From contig NW_024468909.1 of assembly GCF_011745365.1 (NCBI RefSeq), positions 2,046,001-2,110,000 of the forward strand: a DNA stretch of 64,000 bases, written 5' to 3'. The DNA is from Cryphonectria parasitica EP155. Its lineage: Eukaryota > Ascomycota > Sordariomycetes > Diaporthales > Cryphonectriaceae. The translations under genes and the position numbers were made by a program. This document shows positions 43,248-55,983 of this stretch, piece by piece. The notes below the pieces were generated by a model. That model did not search any database and had not been told where the DNA came from. It worked only from the letters and a program-made list of their open reading frames with translations. Position 1 is the stretch's first letter. Each line of letters opens with the position of its first letter.

Positions 43248-45647
43248 ATGCTTCATAGCATCTGGTCCCGAGCATTCAACTCCAGCACTCTTGTTGCTGT
43301 CGTCCAGACGCGTCTATATGCTACTGCACGTGCCAAGATGACCAAGATATTATGCGTGGCAGAGAAGCCGTCCATCTCAAAGGCCGTAGCAGGTCACTTG
43401 TCCGGAGGCCAAATCCAAACCGTGAGTGACCTGAGTGAGGTCAAACAAAGCCTCCGAGTTAGATGCCTTGTGCTGATTGTGCCTCTGTAGCGCAATACCC
43501 GGAATCAGTATATCAAGAACTACTGTTTCCAATTCGACTTTGGTCCACCATGGGGCATCTGTGAGGTGACCATGACTGCCGTGCTTGGTCATCTCACCAG
43601 CACAGACTTTGAAGATGGCTTTAGGAACTGGCGCCACCCGCCACCAGTCGCCCTGTTCAATGCACCCATCTTGACTTCGGTGGCAAATGTGAGTTTGGTC
43701 TTGGCCCTGAGCATTGTCAGGATCCACGTTAACTCCTTGCCCAGGACAAGAAAGACATCGCCAAGAACATTGAAGATCAGGCCAAATACGCCAGGGCTCT
43801 CTTCATCTGGACTGATTGTGACCGCGAAGGAGAGCATATCGGCAGCGAGATTCGCGACTCGGCTCGGAGGGGCAACCCTCGAATACAAGTCAAGAGGGCC
43901 CAGTTCAGCAATATCGAGAGAGCGTCAGTGTAGCTTTCCCAGGCCTGACCATGGATGCGATACTAACAACCTTCGGTAGTCATATTTTGAATGCCGCAAA
44001 AAATCTAAGAGACCTCGACCAGAGACAAGTCGACGCGGTCAGCGCCAGGATGGACCTGGACCTGAGGACCGGTGCTGCCTTCACCCGCTTCCTCACCAGC
44101 AGCTTGCGAGTCATGGGCGGTCCCATCCAGGAAGCCCTCATCAGCTATGGTAAGAGTTCTGAAGGTTTCCCATAGAGCATATGACGGCGAATAGCTAATC
44201 GTCTCCCAGGGTCGTGCCAATTTCCCACGCTGGGTTTTGTGGTGGACAGATACTTCAAAGTGCGAAACTTTGTGCCTGAGCAGTTCTGGAGCATCAAGGT
44301 GCTCCACAAGAAGGATGGCCTCAGCGTGACGTTTACCTGGGATCGCAATCGACTCTTCGACAGGGCGGCCGTGACCATCCTTTTTGAGAGGTGCCTGGCA
44401 GCAAAGCAGGCCATAGTCACCAAGGTGCAAGAGAAACCTACAAAGAAGTGGAGGCCCCTCCCTTTAACGACGGTCGAGCTGCAAAAGATGGCAACCCGAT
44501 TCCTCCGAATGACGGGTCAGCAGGCAATGTCCGTCGCCGAGGCTCTGTACAACAAAGGCTTCATCAGCTATCCGAGGACAGAGACCGACCGGTTCGACAA
44601 GGGTATGAACCTCCGAGCACTTGTGCAGAAGCAGACACAGGACAACCGATGGGGTACCTTCGCCCAGAACCTGGTCGACGGCGAGTTCAAGCAGCCCAGG
44701 GACGGTCGGCATGATGACAAGGCCCATCCCCCCATCCACCCTGTCACATACGCCGCTCCAGCCGCCTTGAATGATCACGAAGGCCGGCTCTACGAATTCG
44801 TCGTGCGCCGGTTTTTGGCATGCTGCGCAGACGACGCAAAAGGTACTGCTACGGATGTCGACATCAAATACGGAGACGAATTTTTCCACGCTCACGGGGT
44901 GATTGTGTTGGAGAGGAATTACTTGGACGTTTATCCTTATGAGAACTGGACTGACTCGGCACAACTGCCCAAATTTACCGTCGGCGAGAGATTCGCGCCG
45001 ACAGAGGCAAACATGACCGAGGGCAAGACGACACCTCCTGGTTACCTGACTGAGGCGGACCTCATCGCTCTCATGGACGCGAACGGGATTGGGACTGACG
45101 CCACGATGGCGGAACACATAGAGAAAATCCAGGTCAGGGAGTACGTGCAGGTTGTCGAACGGTCAGGTCAGCAGGCAGGAGAAGCCGACGAGGATGACGG
45201 TGAAGCTGCTGCGCCAGCCGGGCGGGGCGGACGCGGAGGACGAGGCCGCGGTGGTCGAGGAGGAGGAGGAGGAGGAGGAACAGCTGCCCGAAGAGGCCGG
45301 CACAACGTGAAGGTCTTCATCCCGACCCAGCTCGGTGTGGCGCTCATCCAGGGCTTCGACGGGATGAACTTTGAGACCAGCCTCGGCAAACCCTTCCTGC
45401 GCAAGGAGATGGAGTTGAAGATGAAGGCAATCTGCGAGGGCCGCATCACCAAGGATCAGTTCCTGAGGGAGAGCATCTCGCAGTACCGCACCGTGTTCGA
45501 TCAATCGACGGAACAGCTGGATGTCCTCAAAGCCGTAAGTGGGCATCTTTGACAGGCTGGCTGGTGCTGAAACCCGAATACAAACTGACTCATGTTCCTG
45601 CACAGGCTTGTCGACGGTATATCTTTCAACAGGAGCCTGGGGCTTGA
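43248..45647 (+). CDS. TOP3: DNA topoisomerase III (type IA)
   Basis: Six exons (43248-43421, 43491-43688, 43745-43923, 43980-44149, 44210-45534, 45606-45647) encode 695 residues. The Toprim domain holds TKILCVAEKPSISKAVAGHL and FIWTDCDREGEHIG (acidic metal-binding D-x-D-x-E). The type IA core holds LRDLDQRQVDAVSARMDLDL, GSCQFPTLGFVVDRY and the active-site GFISYPRTETDRF, with nucleophile Tyr364. ADLIALMDANGIGTDATMAE is also conserved. A glycine/arginine (RGG) insert lies at about 605-630 before KVFIPTQLGVALIQGFDGM. The product works with RecQ helicase and Rmi1 to dissolve double Holliday junctions. The first 30 residues (MLHSIWSRAF...RLYATARAK) look like a mitochondrial presequence and are followed by MTKILCVAEKP, a good second start at 43338. 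Intron 3 has TACTAAC before its acceptor. Confidence 0.96.
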
Positions 45648-48600
45648 GGGGTTGGGTTTTGCATGTATCAAGACAGCCCACTGAAGCACACGGAACGCTG
45701 TAACGCAGAGCTCGCAGGTCGACATATGGGATGGGCCAGGCGTGACTTCAATTGTCAGACTTTCTGGTACTGATGCGAGACAAGTGGTACGTTACATGAC
45801 ACTCTCTCGTGCGTACTATGAATTGTGTACGCTCACTATAGCCGCGGCTGACTGTCGTCCTTCTTGTAGGTTAAGAGAGATGGCAGTGGAACGTCTTTGT
45901 CGTCGTAGAACATTGCATTCTGAGGCTATTCTCAGCGTATCGCAGCATAACTGCTTACAACTTCACAGTTTGCTACCTAAATGCAAGCCTCTACGATCTA
46001 TCGTGAATCGCACACTGTCAACCTCACGAACGCTCGCTGTTGGCATCAACCAGCTAGAACCATCAAGCAATAAGAAGTTGACAGCTTGATCGTACTTCTT
46101 CAGACAAAGATGTCCCACGACATGATGAGAAGGGTGCATTTCGGCTGGAAGGTGCGCTTTCGATCTCACCTAGACACATCACCAACCACAGGTCGAGCCG
46201 ATGTCGGACAGACGTTGACCCCAGAGGGCCAGAGGGGGGTTGTCTCTGTCCCTGTGCTGCGGTACCACTCGGCTCAAGGAATTCTTGCAACAGTACAGCA
46301 CAGCAGGAGGGGGGGGAAAAGAACACTACTGCCCACTCTGTATGTCAAGTGTTATACTCGGGCAGCGGCCGCTCCTGAACCCCAGCTGTGCCGATTGCTA
46401 AGTGACAGTCCTGGTAGATCAGCTGATGGGCACTGTGACAACCCAAAGACACTTTGGAATTCGCTTATGTGTTCTTATTCCTCTTCTCCTCGGGCATCTA
46501 AGTAAGTGGGAGTGAGCGGTTGATGACCGTCGTAGTAAGCGAGGCTGCCCGAAACAGAAGCTCGGGCAGGCCGGGCGCCCCAGGTCTTCGGGAGTGAGGG
46601 GTTCACTTTCCTGAGCTTCCGATATGAACGCGCGTCAACTGGGCAATAATCTGGCATGTGGCTTATTTGAGGCAGTCTGTTATGGTTCTTCTCTGTTAAG
46701 GGGATGTTATGATGCGAAGCCAGCCAAGTGGTGGCGCTTTTATTGGTCCTGTTAGTCTTCCAAAAGGCAAGACGGACAACGAGAACCAGCCTAGCAAAGG
46801 TAGGTTCTGATCTTTGAGAGTCTGGCCTGTCATAGAAAATTTGGCGCGATACCCAAAATTTTGGAACTCATTCCTGCCCAGATACCCTTAATTCTTAACC
46901 CTCAACTTTTTTTCCCTTTCTTCCCTGCTTTGCTTTATGTTGCTGTTGTCGTTTTATACCTTCCGTTATAAAACCCAAACAAGACCGCTGCGGCTGGGGC
47001 GACAGGGGGTCCAGAACAGCGCGGGCGGGCGGGCTCAGAGTACTGTGTGTTCCTGCTTTAGCAGGTGACTGTTCTTTCAAATCTTTGGCCCATGATGAAA
47101 CTCCTTGTACTATACGAAAACTGAGGTCACAAGCCCTTCTCTCATTTGAGTCTTGATGGCCATTGATTATACTTGATGGATCACCCTTTACGCAGGAGCG
47201 ACTCGTCCCAGTCATGTTTACCCTCGTTTGTCTTTTATCGCCCCGTTATTGCTGACTTGCAGGCAACGGTACATGATACAGGACACTTTGCCAGTGCAGA
47301 GCCACCCTAATCCTGCTTTGACGTCGAGAATGAAACCCGACAACCTGCGGAAGGACAAGCCAGCCCGCTACCATACAGCAGTTGGAATGCCATACCACCT
47401 GCTCTCAACATGGATGCCCAATCTTGGCCCTTGTCGAGGCGCCAAGAAGTTGACTGTGCTCCTTCCTAGTTTCAGTCCTCCGCAGTTCACATTCACGCGT
47501 TTCTTAGTTCTACAACGTACTTAAGTAGCCAATCCTAGAGCTAGGATGAAGCAGCTCAGAGGACCACGATGCTGCCAGACAATGTAAGGAGGGATTCAAT
47601 GGGATGTTCAGTATAAGACGACTCATGCCTAGGCTGGCTCAAACGCGCAGAAATGAAATGAAACTTCGTCATGACCAAAATGAGTATGAGATCTTCGCAT
47701 GTCAACGAACTCCCCGGATATGTGTGTTGTCCTCTTCTTCATTTTCCCTTCAAAGAAGGGGCCAAGACGGCTCGCCATCGTTTTCGGATTTCCACGTCTT
47801 GTCCTAATGACGGGACAGATACGAGAAAGTGTACGGAGGATCTCTCCCTCACCACCTTACCTTCCCTCGTTGTGATGTCCACACCCAGTGGTGTGCGCTT
47901 GGGAAAAACCGGATGCTGCGGTATGACCATGCAATCTGGAACATTGAAAGTACTACTAAGTCGCTATAATGATACTATACTAGCGGGCCAGCAAAGAAGT
48001 CATCAACACACATGGCGGCTGCAGCGACAAGGCGGGGGTCCGTCAAACGAGGCTCCGACAAGGAATGGGGCGGCAGCGAATCGGTCAATCATCGTGCTGC
48101 AGCACGGGAGGGGCCTGGCATCGACTGCGGGGTCAGAAATTCGCCCAAGGGGGGCGGTTGCTTGGTGCATGATTTATCGGGAGTGGGCAAGCACACAAAG
48201 GCCGCGCGCGCACGTGAACGAGGCGTGTTTGGTATGTGGTATCAAGTGGGGAAAAAAGAAAGAAAAAAAGATCCGGATACGATAAATAGCGCTTCGCTCG
48301 TTTACCTTGTGAGGTATTGGACGGCCAGCGAGAGGAGGAACAGCCGAAACGTGGTTGCACGGCAGTGGATGACTTGCTGCGCGACATCGATCAAGGCCGA
48401 ACTAACCCCCCCCCCCCCAAAACCCCTCACTCACATACTCAAACAACGACAGAAAGAAGAAGAAAGAGAGACATGGAGCGTCACGTTGCCAAGCTCGTCG
48501 GAAAGAGGAAAGGCCAGGCGAGAAGGGGACCAAAGATATCCAAGGCTCTCTCATCACTCGAGGTAGCCAAGTAAGTACAGGCTGGGTACATTCCCAAACG

Positions 48601-51600
48601 AAAGTCCAAAAAGTCGGCTCGCAGAAAAGCCTGGTGGGACCAATCAGGGTTCCTTTTGAATAACAACGTGTTGAGGACTGCGGAACGGACAACTAGATCT
48701 CAGGCTACGCACGCAGCACCCTGTCCTTGCCCATACCACGCCTACCGCGTCGTAGTCAAGTACTGTAATATACAAAACTTACCCCCACCACCGGGGCCTT
48801 ACATTCTTACAAGGGGAAAAAAATCCTAGTAAAATATAGGTGAATTGCCCTTCCACTTATCGATCCCAGCGGTGGGACGGCGAGGAAACATGCATGCATC
48901 TGTGTATTATGTAAATACTTGTGGTATATCTGCGTTGCCAGAAGCTCCCTGATATGCAGTACACTGCAGAGAGGAAAATAGCCCCCCCCCCCATTAAAGT
49001 TGTCCCCACCGCATAGTATATACTTACCTTCACCAACTTGGGGACGGAATGTATCAACGTGTTCGATCTTGACAATCCAAGTCTGAGCTTCTTCGGTCAT
49101 ATATCTTTTCTCGTACTCCCCCTTCCCCCTTCTAATCGACACTGGAACTAAATCGACTTCCCTACCGACACGTGCTCTCCTCGAATGGCGAAGCACGACG
49201 ACCATGGACAACAGTCCAGGTTGAATAAAGGCCTCGGGGACCAAAGACGGGCCATTTACACTGACACTTGCCTTCCTCTGAAGGTTAGCTAGAGTATCAT
49301 TCCAAGTTGAATCATGATGGCATAAACCTTAGGCTCATCTGCTCAAATCTCTCCCCCAACCAGTCCCAATCCCCACCTACATCACTTGACAAGTTTTCGA
49401 CTTATGATGGCCTAAAGAAACAACGTGCGACTTATATTTGGCGTTGGCAGACTATATGGAAACTATGAAGATGACTACTTAAAGTTTGTATGGATATCTG
49501 TGCAAAGGCTGGTGTTACTGGCTTGGAGGTAAGATGCCAGAACACAAAAGGCCGTGCAACGTCAAGTTCTTCATGTTTATCTGGATCGTTTTCGAATCAA
49601 AACTTGGAATCCCGCCGTCGTTGAGAGCCAGTATAGCATATGACAATGCAGATGAGCCTCGTCCTTTAAGGAGCTCGAATCCCTACGACGGAACATCATA
49701 TGGAGGGGGGCGGGGGTAATGATGGTGATACGTGTGGACAAAGTTGATGGGATGGATGGATGGATAGGAGACGAGAAAGAAAAGCACCGAGGAAGAAAAG
49801 TGGTTTCAATACTTTGTAAACCCTGGATAATGCGGTCCATCCCCAAAGGGTTGAAGAAGCTTCCCATCTCAGGAAGCTCGTTGCCTGACAGTCGTGTGGA
49901 AGGGCTGGAGTAAGGCTTCAATATCCCAGAGCCGGTCAATAACAGCAAAACATTAGGCTCAGAGATGAATTACACGGCTGTGAGCATGCTGCCAATCCAT
50001 GTACTGCCTGTGACAACTTGGGAAAGGTGATCAAGCAGGTCAAAATTACTAGGCCTAAGGAGGTGTAATGACTTTGCAAGGAAGTTACAGAAAGAGATAT
50101 CCTGACTGCGACTTGGTCCGAATCCCGGTAGATAAATCCTGTCAACACACGTTGGTGTGGCCTGGTCGCCCCTCCTTTATCGCCTCCTTCCTCAAGGCTA
50201 ATGCCAAAGTCCTGGCTTCCCTTCCCTGCGCTCTAGCGCTATGCTGTGGCAGTTGCAAGTCCCACATGTATATGGCTTTCATTGGTAAGAAACTCGATGT
50301 CTACTGATTGGCTTGAAAGCCAGGATTACAGCACCCTGAGAACATTTACATGGAACAAAATGGCAGCATATTGTTCTATGTGTGACGCAGCCGAGTTGTC
50401 CATTAATAAAGTGCGACCCCCTACGCCCACTCAAGCTCGCTACGCGATGGTGCCCTGATTTCTGCGAGAGTGTGGGTAATTTCCACAGTTCTGTCTTGGG
50501 GTTTGGAAGCCACAGCCACAGGCTCAAATCGCTGGACAGTGTTTGTAAAAGAGCGGCGAGAATCACTTTACCTCGCCGCATGGTGAGGCAATCTGGGCCC
50601 TTGCCGTTTTTGTTGTCAGTTCCTCTAACGGCAGTAGGAGATCTGCTTCCCGTAATACCGCCCGGGCATCATAAGCACTACCAGAGAATCCTTGCTCGGG
50701 CTCTTTCCCCCCCTAATCATTGTGATAAATATAACATCACCTGTGCAATCCATATGAAATATGCAGGCTCGGCGAAGACATGCAAGTAATCGCGGGGGAC
50801 TGTGGCGTGTCATTGTGTACGGCACTTATTAAGATTGTGGAGAGGCGGCTGCCCTGACCGCACCTTGACCGCACCTAGGTCAGTATAGGGGCCCAGTGAC
50901 TCACTGACTCTTGCGCCCATTTTCATGACAGGTTTTCGAGAGATGTGGCTGGACCATGACAGTCTCAGGATGCGAACATGACACGAAACTGTACCGTCGT
51001 ACCAATACATTTACTACGGTACATCTCGATGACTCAAAAACGCAGTGTGAGGATAGGTTTGGGCTGGTGGTGAAGCAGGACGCAGGACCCAGATCCCCAC
51101 CGAAACCAAGGCCCCGGGCTAGTTCTCTAACCCGGGGTAAACCGGGACGGACGGGCAAGTGGATGCAGATAAATGCAGATGCACCCGTACCTGACCTTGC
51201 AATCTCCAAGATATTAGTTAGTCTGCTCTAGGCATCGTGTTTTGGGTGTGAGAGATATCAGTATATCGAGTGCCGGCACGGGCAAGGAACTGTGGCCAAG
51301 AGGAGGTCACCAGACTGGAAAGCCAAGCCAAGGGCAAGTGACCCTATCTATCACTCATCTTCCTTTGTCTCTACATGACTATATTGGAACATTGGTAGGA
51401 TGTACTTTGTATGTGTTGTTTCTGTCAGGATCCCAGATCCCAGATCCCCTGTCCCGGGTCAATAACCAACAAAGAGACGGCGAAGGGGGGGCCAAAAAGA
51501 ACGAACGTGTATGAGGTCCAATTTGCCAGAGATGGCCCTAGCACCGCAGTATTTCCCACTACTAGTATGTATTTGAGATGATACGTACTGCGGTACGTAC

Positions 51601-52760
51601 CATTGCAGGTCATCGTGTCAGATGTCTACTGGTGACTGCTCCAGCCTTTTCGTTGCCCCTCGAGTATGGATTCTGAGGTCATCAGTCCCTTCCCCTTCAT
51701 CCGTCCCGTTGTATTCCGCATCCATCCATCATCGGCTCGTCAGGCCTTACGTCTCCCAACCACGTGCCAATAAGACGTGCTTACATATCTTCTCGTGGCT
51801 GTAACTGTTCTGCTAGAGCCGGGGTGGCTTTTCAGCAGGCTCGCCGTCTCCGGCCTATCAAGGTCACACCCCCCCCCCCCCCGCCCACACCCCTCTCTCC
51901 TTCCTCCCTGTCTCTGCGTATCGGCAGGGGTGGAAGGTACAAGCAGGGTACTTGACCTGACCCTTGCTCATCGGCTGGGCACCTGCAATGAGGGCAATTC
52001 AAGCCATGGCACAACCACCAGACGCGATCAAGATCAGACCAGTCACCCACCCAACCAACCAACGATACGCCTCTCCCCTCCTCCCGAACCCGTCCTCCCA
52101 GTTCCCAGTTCTCAGTCCTTCCTTCCAACCCCCGCCCCCCTAGCCGGTACTGTCCTCTGCGCACACCCCCCCCCCTCCTTTCCAAGATCTCACTCTTACT
52201 CTACGCAGCGGGCACCCTGTCCTTGGCCCTGTACTACCATGCCTACTGCGTACACCACCGTGACCACCACTACTCCTACCACCACCACCATGCCTTAGGT
52301 TATTACATCTATCAGGCCCATGGCCATGGCCCTGCGCGTCCCTCCTCCCTCCTTCTCCTTCAACAACAACACAAGATCGAATCAACACCAGCAATTTTGC
52401 AAAAGAGAGTCATCTCCTGTCACAGCAACGATAATCGCGTCAGCCTTGCCAGCCTGCCTGTCAAACCCATCTTTGATCTATCGTCCTTTGTTCGACCAGG
52501 TCAAAGGATCACTTATCAACTGCCATCCACCACGGTACTCTGCTTCCTGGCAATCAAAGTACGTGTGACTCACCCATACAAACTTTATACCTACGACCTC
52601 CTTCCCCTCCATACTTTCCTTTCCCCCATAAATCACATACAACCCAGCGCGTTTTCACTCGCGCACACACACTCTCTATCCCTCCTCGATCCTTCATTAC
52701 GTTACTAACGTGTCTCTTCGTCATCAGAGACATCTTTTGTTCCCTTGAAGCACCATCGAT
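45648..52760. other. Gene-poor block of about 7 kb
   Basis: No frame of convincing length or composition on either strand, and no tRNA, rRNA or transposon protein recognised. Homopolymer C/G tracts occur near 48408-48418, 48982-48991 and 51871-51884. The final ~800 bp before 52760 is C/T-rich with CACACA and ACCACC runs, as expected for a promoter and leader of the Stb3-like gene. A tiny frame at 48474 (MERHVAKLVGKRKGQ) is not supported. Confidence 0.5.
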
Positions 52761-53819
52761 ATGGCATCCATGGCATCTGCTGCTCGCGATATTCAGGCGA
52801 CCTCTGGCCGAGACAACTTAACTGATGTAGCGGCCCAGAGTGTTTCTGTGACACGATCTGACCCTTTACCTCTCCCCACCCCTCCCAACTCCGTATCCCC
52901 CGGCCTGCACCCACATGGCCTGCGAGCTCAGCTGCTCAAGGCCAAGTTTGAACCCGGCGTTCCGCACCTTGACCTACACGACACCGATAACCATCCCCAG
53001 TCCGCCAATGGCGCGCATGCCTGCCTCGATTCTCCACCTGACGACCCTGCCGGCGCTCTGACGCCAGCCATGCTGGCGAAATACCACCTCCCAGAGATCC
53101 TGTTGAACCATGGTCCACTCGCCATTCGGCACATCACGGGTTACCTGACCACCTCCGTCCCGGGCTTTGCTGGTGTGGCGCCGGCCAAGGCTCGGAGACT
53201 CGTGGTCGGCGCCTTGGAGGGTCGAGGCAGCGGCGGTGAGGGTGGGGGTCTGCACGGTGACGTGGTTTTTGAAAAGGTCGGCTGGGGCCGGTGGGATGCG
53301 CGCCGCAGAGGTCAGCCAGCACGCGACTCCACGGCCCACATGGCCCACGATCCATCTTCGCCGTACCTTTCGGGCATCCCCATCGTGGGAGGGGCGACCT
53401 GGAGCAACGAGCGGACGCGTATAGGCGGGTCTCTATCGAGCGCGCGGGACTCACCAGTCTTCTCCCACGACGATCGTGCGTTCCACATGGACGAGGACCA
53501 CGCTGACAACATGTCACTGGACGGCTCTGCCTCCGTGTCCTGCTCCGAGGCTCCAGACGACGACGACGATATCCCGATGGACGACCCGGAGGACGTCACT
53601 GACGAAGAGGACTGGGCCGCTATCGGAGCCGCTGGCTTGCGTGCCGCCTCCTATTCCCACTCGGCCGGTCGTCCAGGCACCTTTCCACCCCGTTTCACCT
53701 CTTCCGGCATGGTCAAGGCTCCTCGCGCGAACAATTTGCAATATGCAGCACTCGCTGTCAAACCTGATGCGCAGGAGCGGGATGCTATTGAAGCTCTCCT
53801 GAGTCTCGGCTCTGTATAA
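52761..53819 (+). CDS. Stb3-like Sin3-binding regulator
   Basis: One exon of 352 residues (MASMASAARDIQATS). Residues about 104-150 form the Stb3 domain: LTPAMLAKYHLPEILLNHGP, LAIRHITGYLTTSVPGFAGV and PAKARRLVVGALEGRG. A second conserved piece, VVFEKVGWGRWDARRRGQP, follows at about 170-190. The rest is Ser/Pro- and Asp-rich (DDDDDIPMDDPEDVTDEEDW) with a short conserved C-terminus. Yeast Stb3 binds the Sin3 corepressor and the ribosomal-RNA-processing element in promoters of ribosome-biogenesis genes, downstream of TOR. By family this should be a nuclear regulator of growth genes. Met4 is an alternative start. The window also carries two ribosome-assembly genes (MAK11, RLP24), which are potential targets but not shown to be. 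Confidence 0.88.
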   Translation: MASMASAARDIQATSGRDNLTDVAAQSVSVTRSDPLPLPTPPNSVSPGLHPHGLRAQLLKAKFEPGVPHLDLHDTDNHPQSANGAHACLDSPPDDPAGALTPAMLAKYHLPEILLNHGPLAIRHITGYLTTSVPGFAGVAPAKARRLVVGALEGRGSGGEGGGLHGDVVFEKVGWGRWDARRRGQPARDSTAHMAHDPSSPYLSGIPIVGGATWSNERTRIGGSLSSARDSPVFSHDDRAFHMDEDHADNMSLDGSASVSCSEAPDDDDDIPMDDPEDVTDEEDWAAIGAAGLRAASYSHSAGRPGTFPPRFTSSGMVKAPRANNLQYAALAVKPDAQERDAIEALLSLGSV

Positions 53820-55983
53820 AAAGAAAAAACAACATTAAATTAATCACTGCATGGCGACGGCGTTAACATATAATTTCGGTATTTTTTTTTTTCGGCTGGA
53901 GGTCGGCTTTTTATTCTCGTCTTTCTCATCAGGGTGGGGCTGCCCTGGATGCCACTATATTATACCTCGATCGAGGCGGCGACCTCTGGAACACCAACTC
54001 AACTTTATGGCGTCCTGGCCCCATGGGGGAATACACGAATCACCATCTTATCGTGTTGAGAGTTTATTTTCTTCTGGAAATTGGATCAACTTACCTTTTT
54101 TTAACGGTCTCGGTCTCCATACGACAGACACCATTTACCTGCGCGTTGGAGACCTATATGGGAAGGCCAAAGGGCTCGCTCACAACTTGCAGGCCCACCA
54201 CACGTCAATCTTGACTTTTCAACAGTTCCCTTTGTCATCGTCCTGGAGACTTCAACAACTCAATTTTTCTTTTTGTTGCGGACAAAGACCATATCTTATT
54301 CGGTCTGTCACTATCCTTTGCCAAGATTCGCGTCGATGCTTGACAACGACCCGTTTCGTGATTGCAAGGTTGTGAGGGAAGATGATGGGCAAAGCGGCAT
54401 ATGATGAGTCAGGCGAATGCCCAAATAATGAATGAACGATGGTGTGAGGAGGAACCTACCATATGGCATCAAAATACGATTGGACGTATTGCCATGCAAT
54501 TGATAGAGGAGGATGAATAGGGAAGGGGAAAGAATAAAGATAAGTGGCAAGGGAGGGGGGGGGGGGGTTTCGGGTGGCCATGGAGGAATAGTAGTTTCAA
54601 GGTTTTGGGGAGTTTCGCTCGCTAGCCTGCAAAAGAAACTGTTGATCTTTCGCCGCCAGATGACGTTCTCCTGCTTCGCACACCCTGCACGTGAGTGGAT
54701 TCCCATGTGTCATTTGGCCGTATGCAACTTCTACTTCTGTTTAGGGATCGATCGCGTCAACGTAGTAGTCTACGCGTCTAACCAATCATGATCAGACCAC
54801 GCTGATTTGTACGTATTGCCCTATCAGTAATGATCCTCTTCTTGCCTTCGGTCTTATGAAGAGATTCCCCTCGTCTCGTACTGTGCATTTGGCTATTTGT
54901 CTTTATCTTGCCTCGTATAACTACAACGATATCTGAGCTATCCGGTCTCTTGAGTATCTCTGCACCCTCGTTAACTACTACCAAAATCTTCAGCCTCGAC
55001 ACCACCGACATGATCTTGGGGGGCAATAGCACTCTCTGATCGGTCCGCCTCTGAACCTCCGAGTGAAGGCCCGTTTTCAGTCATAGGCGTATTATTCGTG
55101 AAGTGAGAAGGGCTGAGAATCCCAGGAACCAGGGGAATTATCCAGAGTCTTAGGTGTAGGCAGGCAGCAAGCCTTGAGCTGAGCCACATGTCTTTTCAAG
55201 ACAGGGTGAAGGCTACAAGACACAAGTCAAAGGCGGGGAGGCTTGTTGGGTTTTGAATCGAACAATGCAGGGCATTGCCAATGGGGTCTCACTTGGCTGG
55301 AACAATAGGAGGGCAGCCTATGTCTTGCTCATAGGGGCGAATTGTCAGGGAGCACATGCATGGACAGCTCGATAGGAGGAAGGCTGATGAGACTGTATCA
55401 CTTACAGCTTCAAGCCTCTCAGATACTGGGTTCAGGACTTTATTCTGAGGAGACATCAAGAACAATGCGGTGCTTACAAAGAGACTATTGGCTACAAAGA
55501 TGTGGAGGGTGGTGCCCAGTCCAAGCACTAATCATGTATTATCTTGCAAATGGGCATGTGGGAGGCAAGAGGGCAAGCGTCCATTCTGCACCTACCCAGG
55601 CAACCACCTTCAGGCTCTGTAGCGCTTCTACTAGGTAAGTAGACAGTCTTTCATCTCCTTGACAGAACCCACAAGGGCATTGCTCAACCCGACCTGTTGA
55701 CTTCACAAGGCCCTTTGTTGTCGCGTCCTGCTCACCAACCAACAAACAAACAAATAGCAGGCAGCATTCTATTGTTTTCAGCAACCATAGATGCACAGGT
55801 TGATTGCATAACCTCTACCCTCCACTCTCCATATCTTTCAGATAGATGGAGAACAGAAGCCTTTGGGACTCTCGATATCATCACCAAACTCGACGACTTC
55901 ATCTTAGCTCCAGCAGTTGCTGACTCCTTAACAGCAAGGTGTTTACATCCCATTCATAGTCTCATACAGCTTGCTCTGCAAAC
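53820..55983. other. Intergenic, no gene seen
   Basis: About 2.2 kb between two tandem genes. It contains a poly-T run near 53882, a G-run near 54554-54567 and several short frames without family character. The region just before 55984 is presumably the promoter/leader of the nuclease-like gene. Confidence 0.5.

Noticed and set aside
42781..43275. N-terminal extension of the DUF1295 frame
   Set aside because: It overlaps the TOP3 promoter and start, is not membrane-like and is not family-like; the Met at 42780 is better.
48406..48420. Poly-C tract, as at several other places
   Set aside because: Homopolymer runs recur throughout the intergenic DNA here; no function can be supported and some lengths may be sequencing-dependent.
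48474..48574. Short basic frame MERHVAKLVGKRKGQ with a GTAAGT soon after
   Set aside because: Too short, no downstream exon of family character found, and it follows a homopolymer tract.
50110..50140. GGTCCGAATCC resembling a tRNA T-arm
   Set aside because: The flanking bases do not form a T stem and there is no acceptor or anticodon arm.
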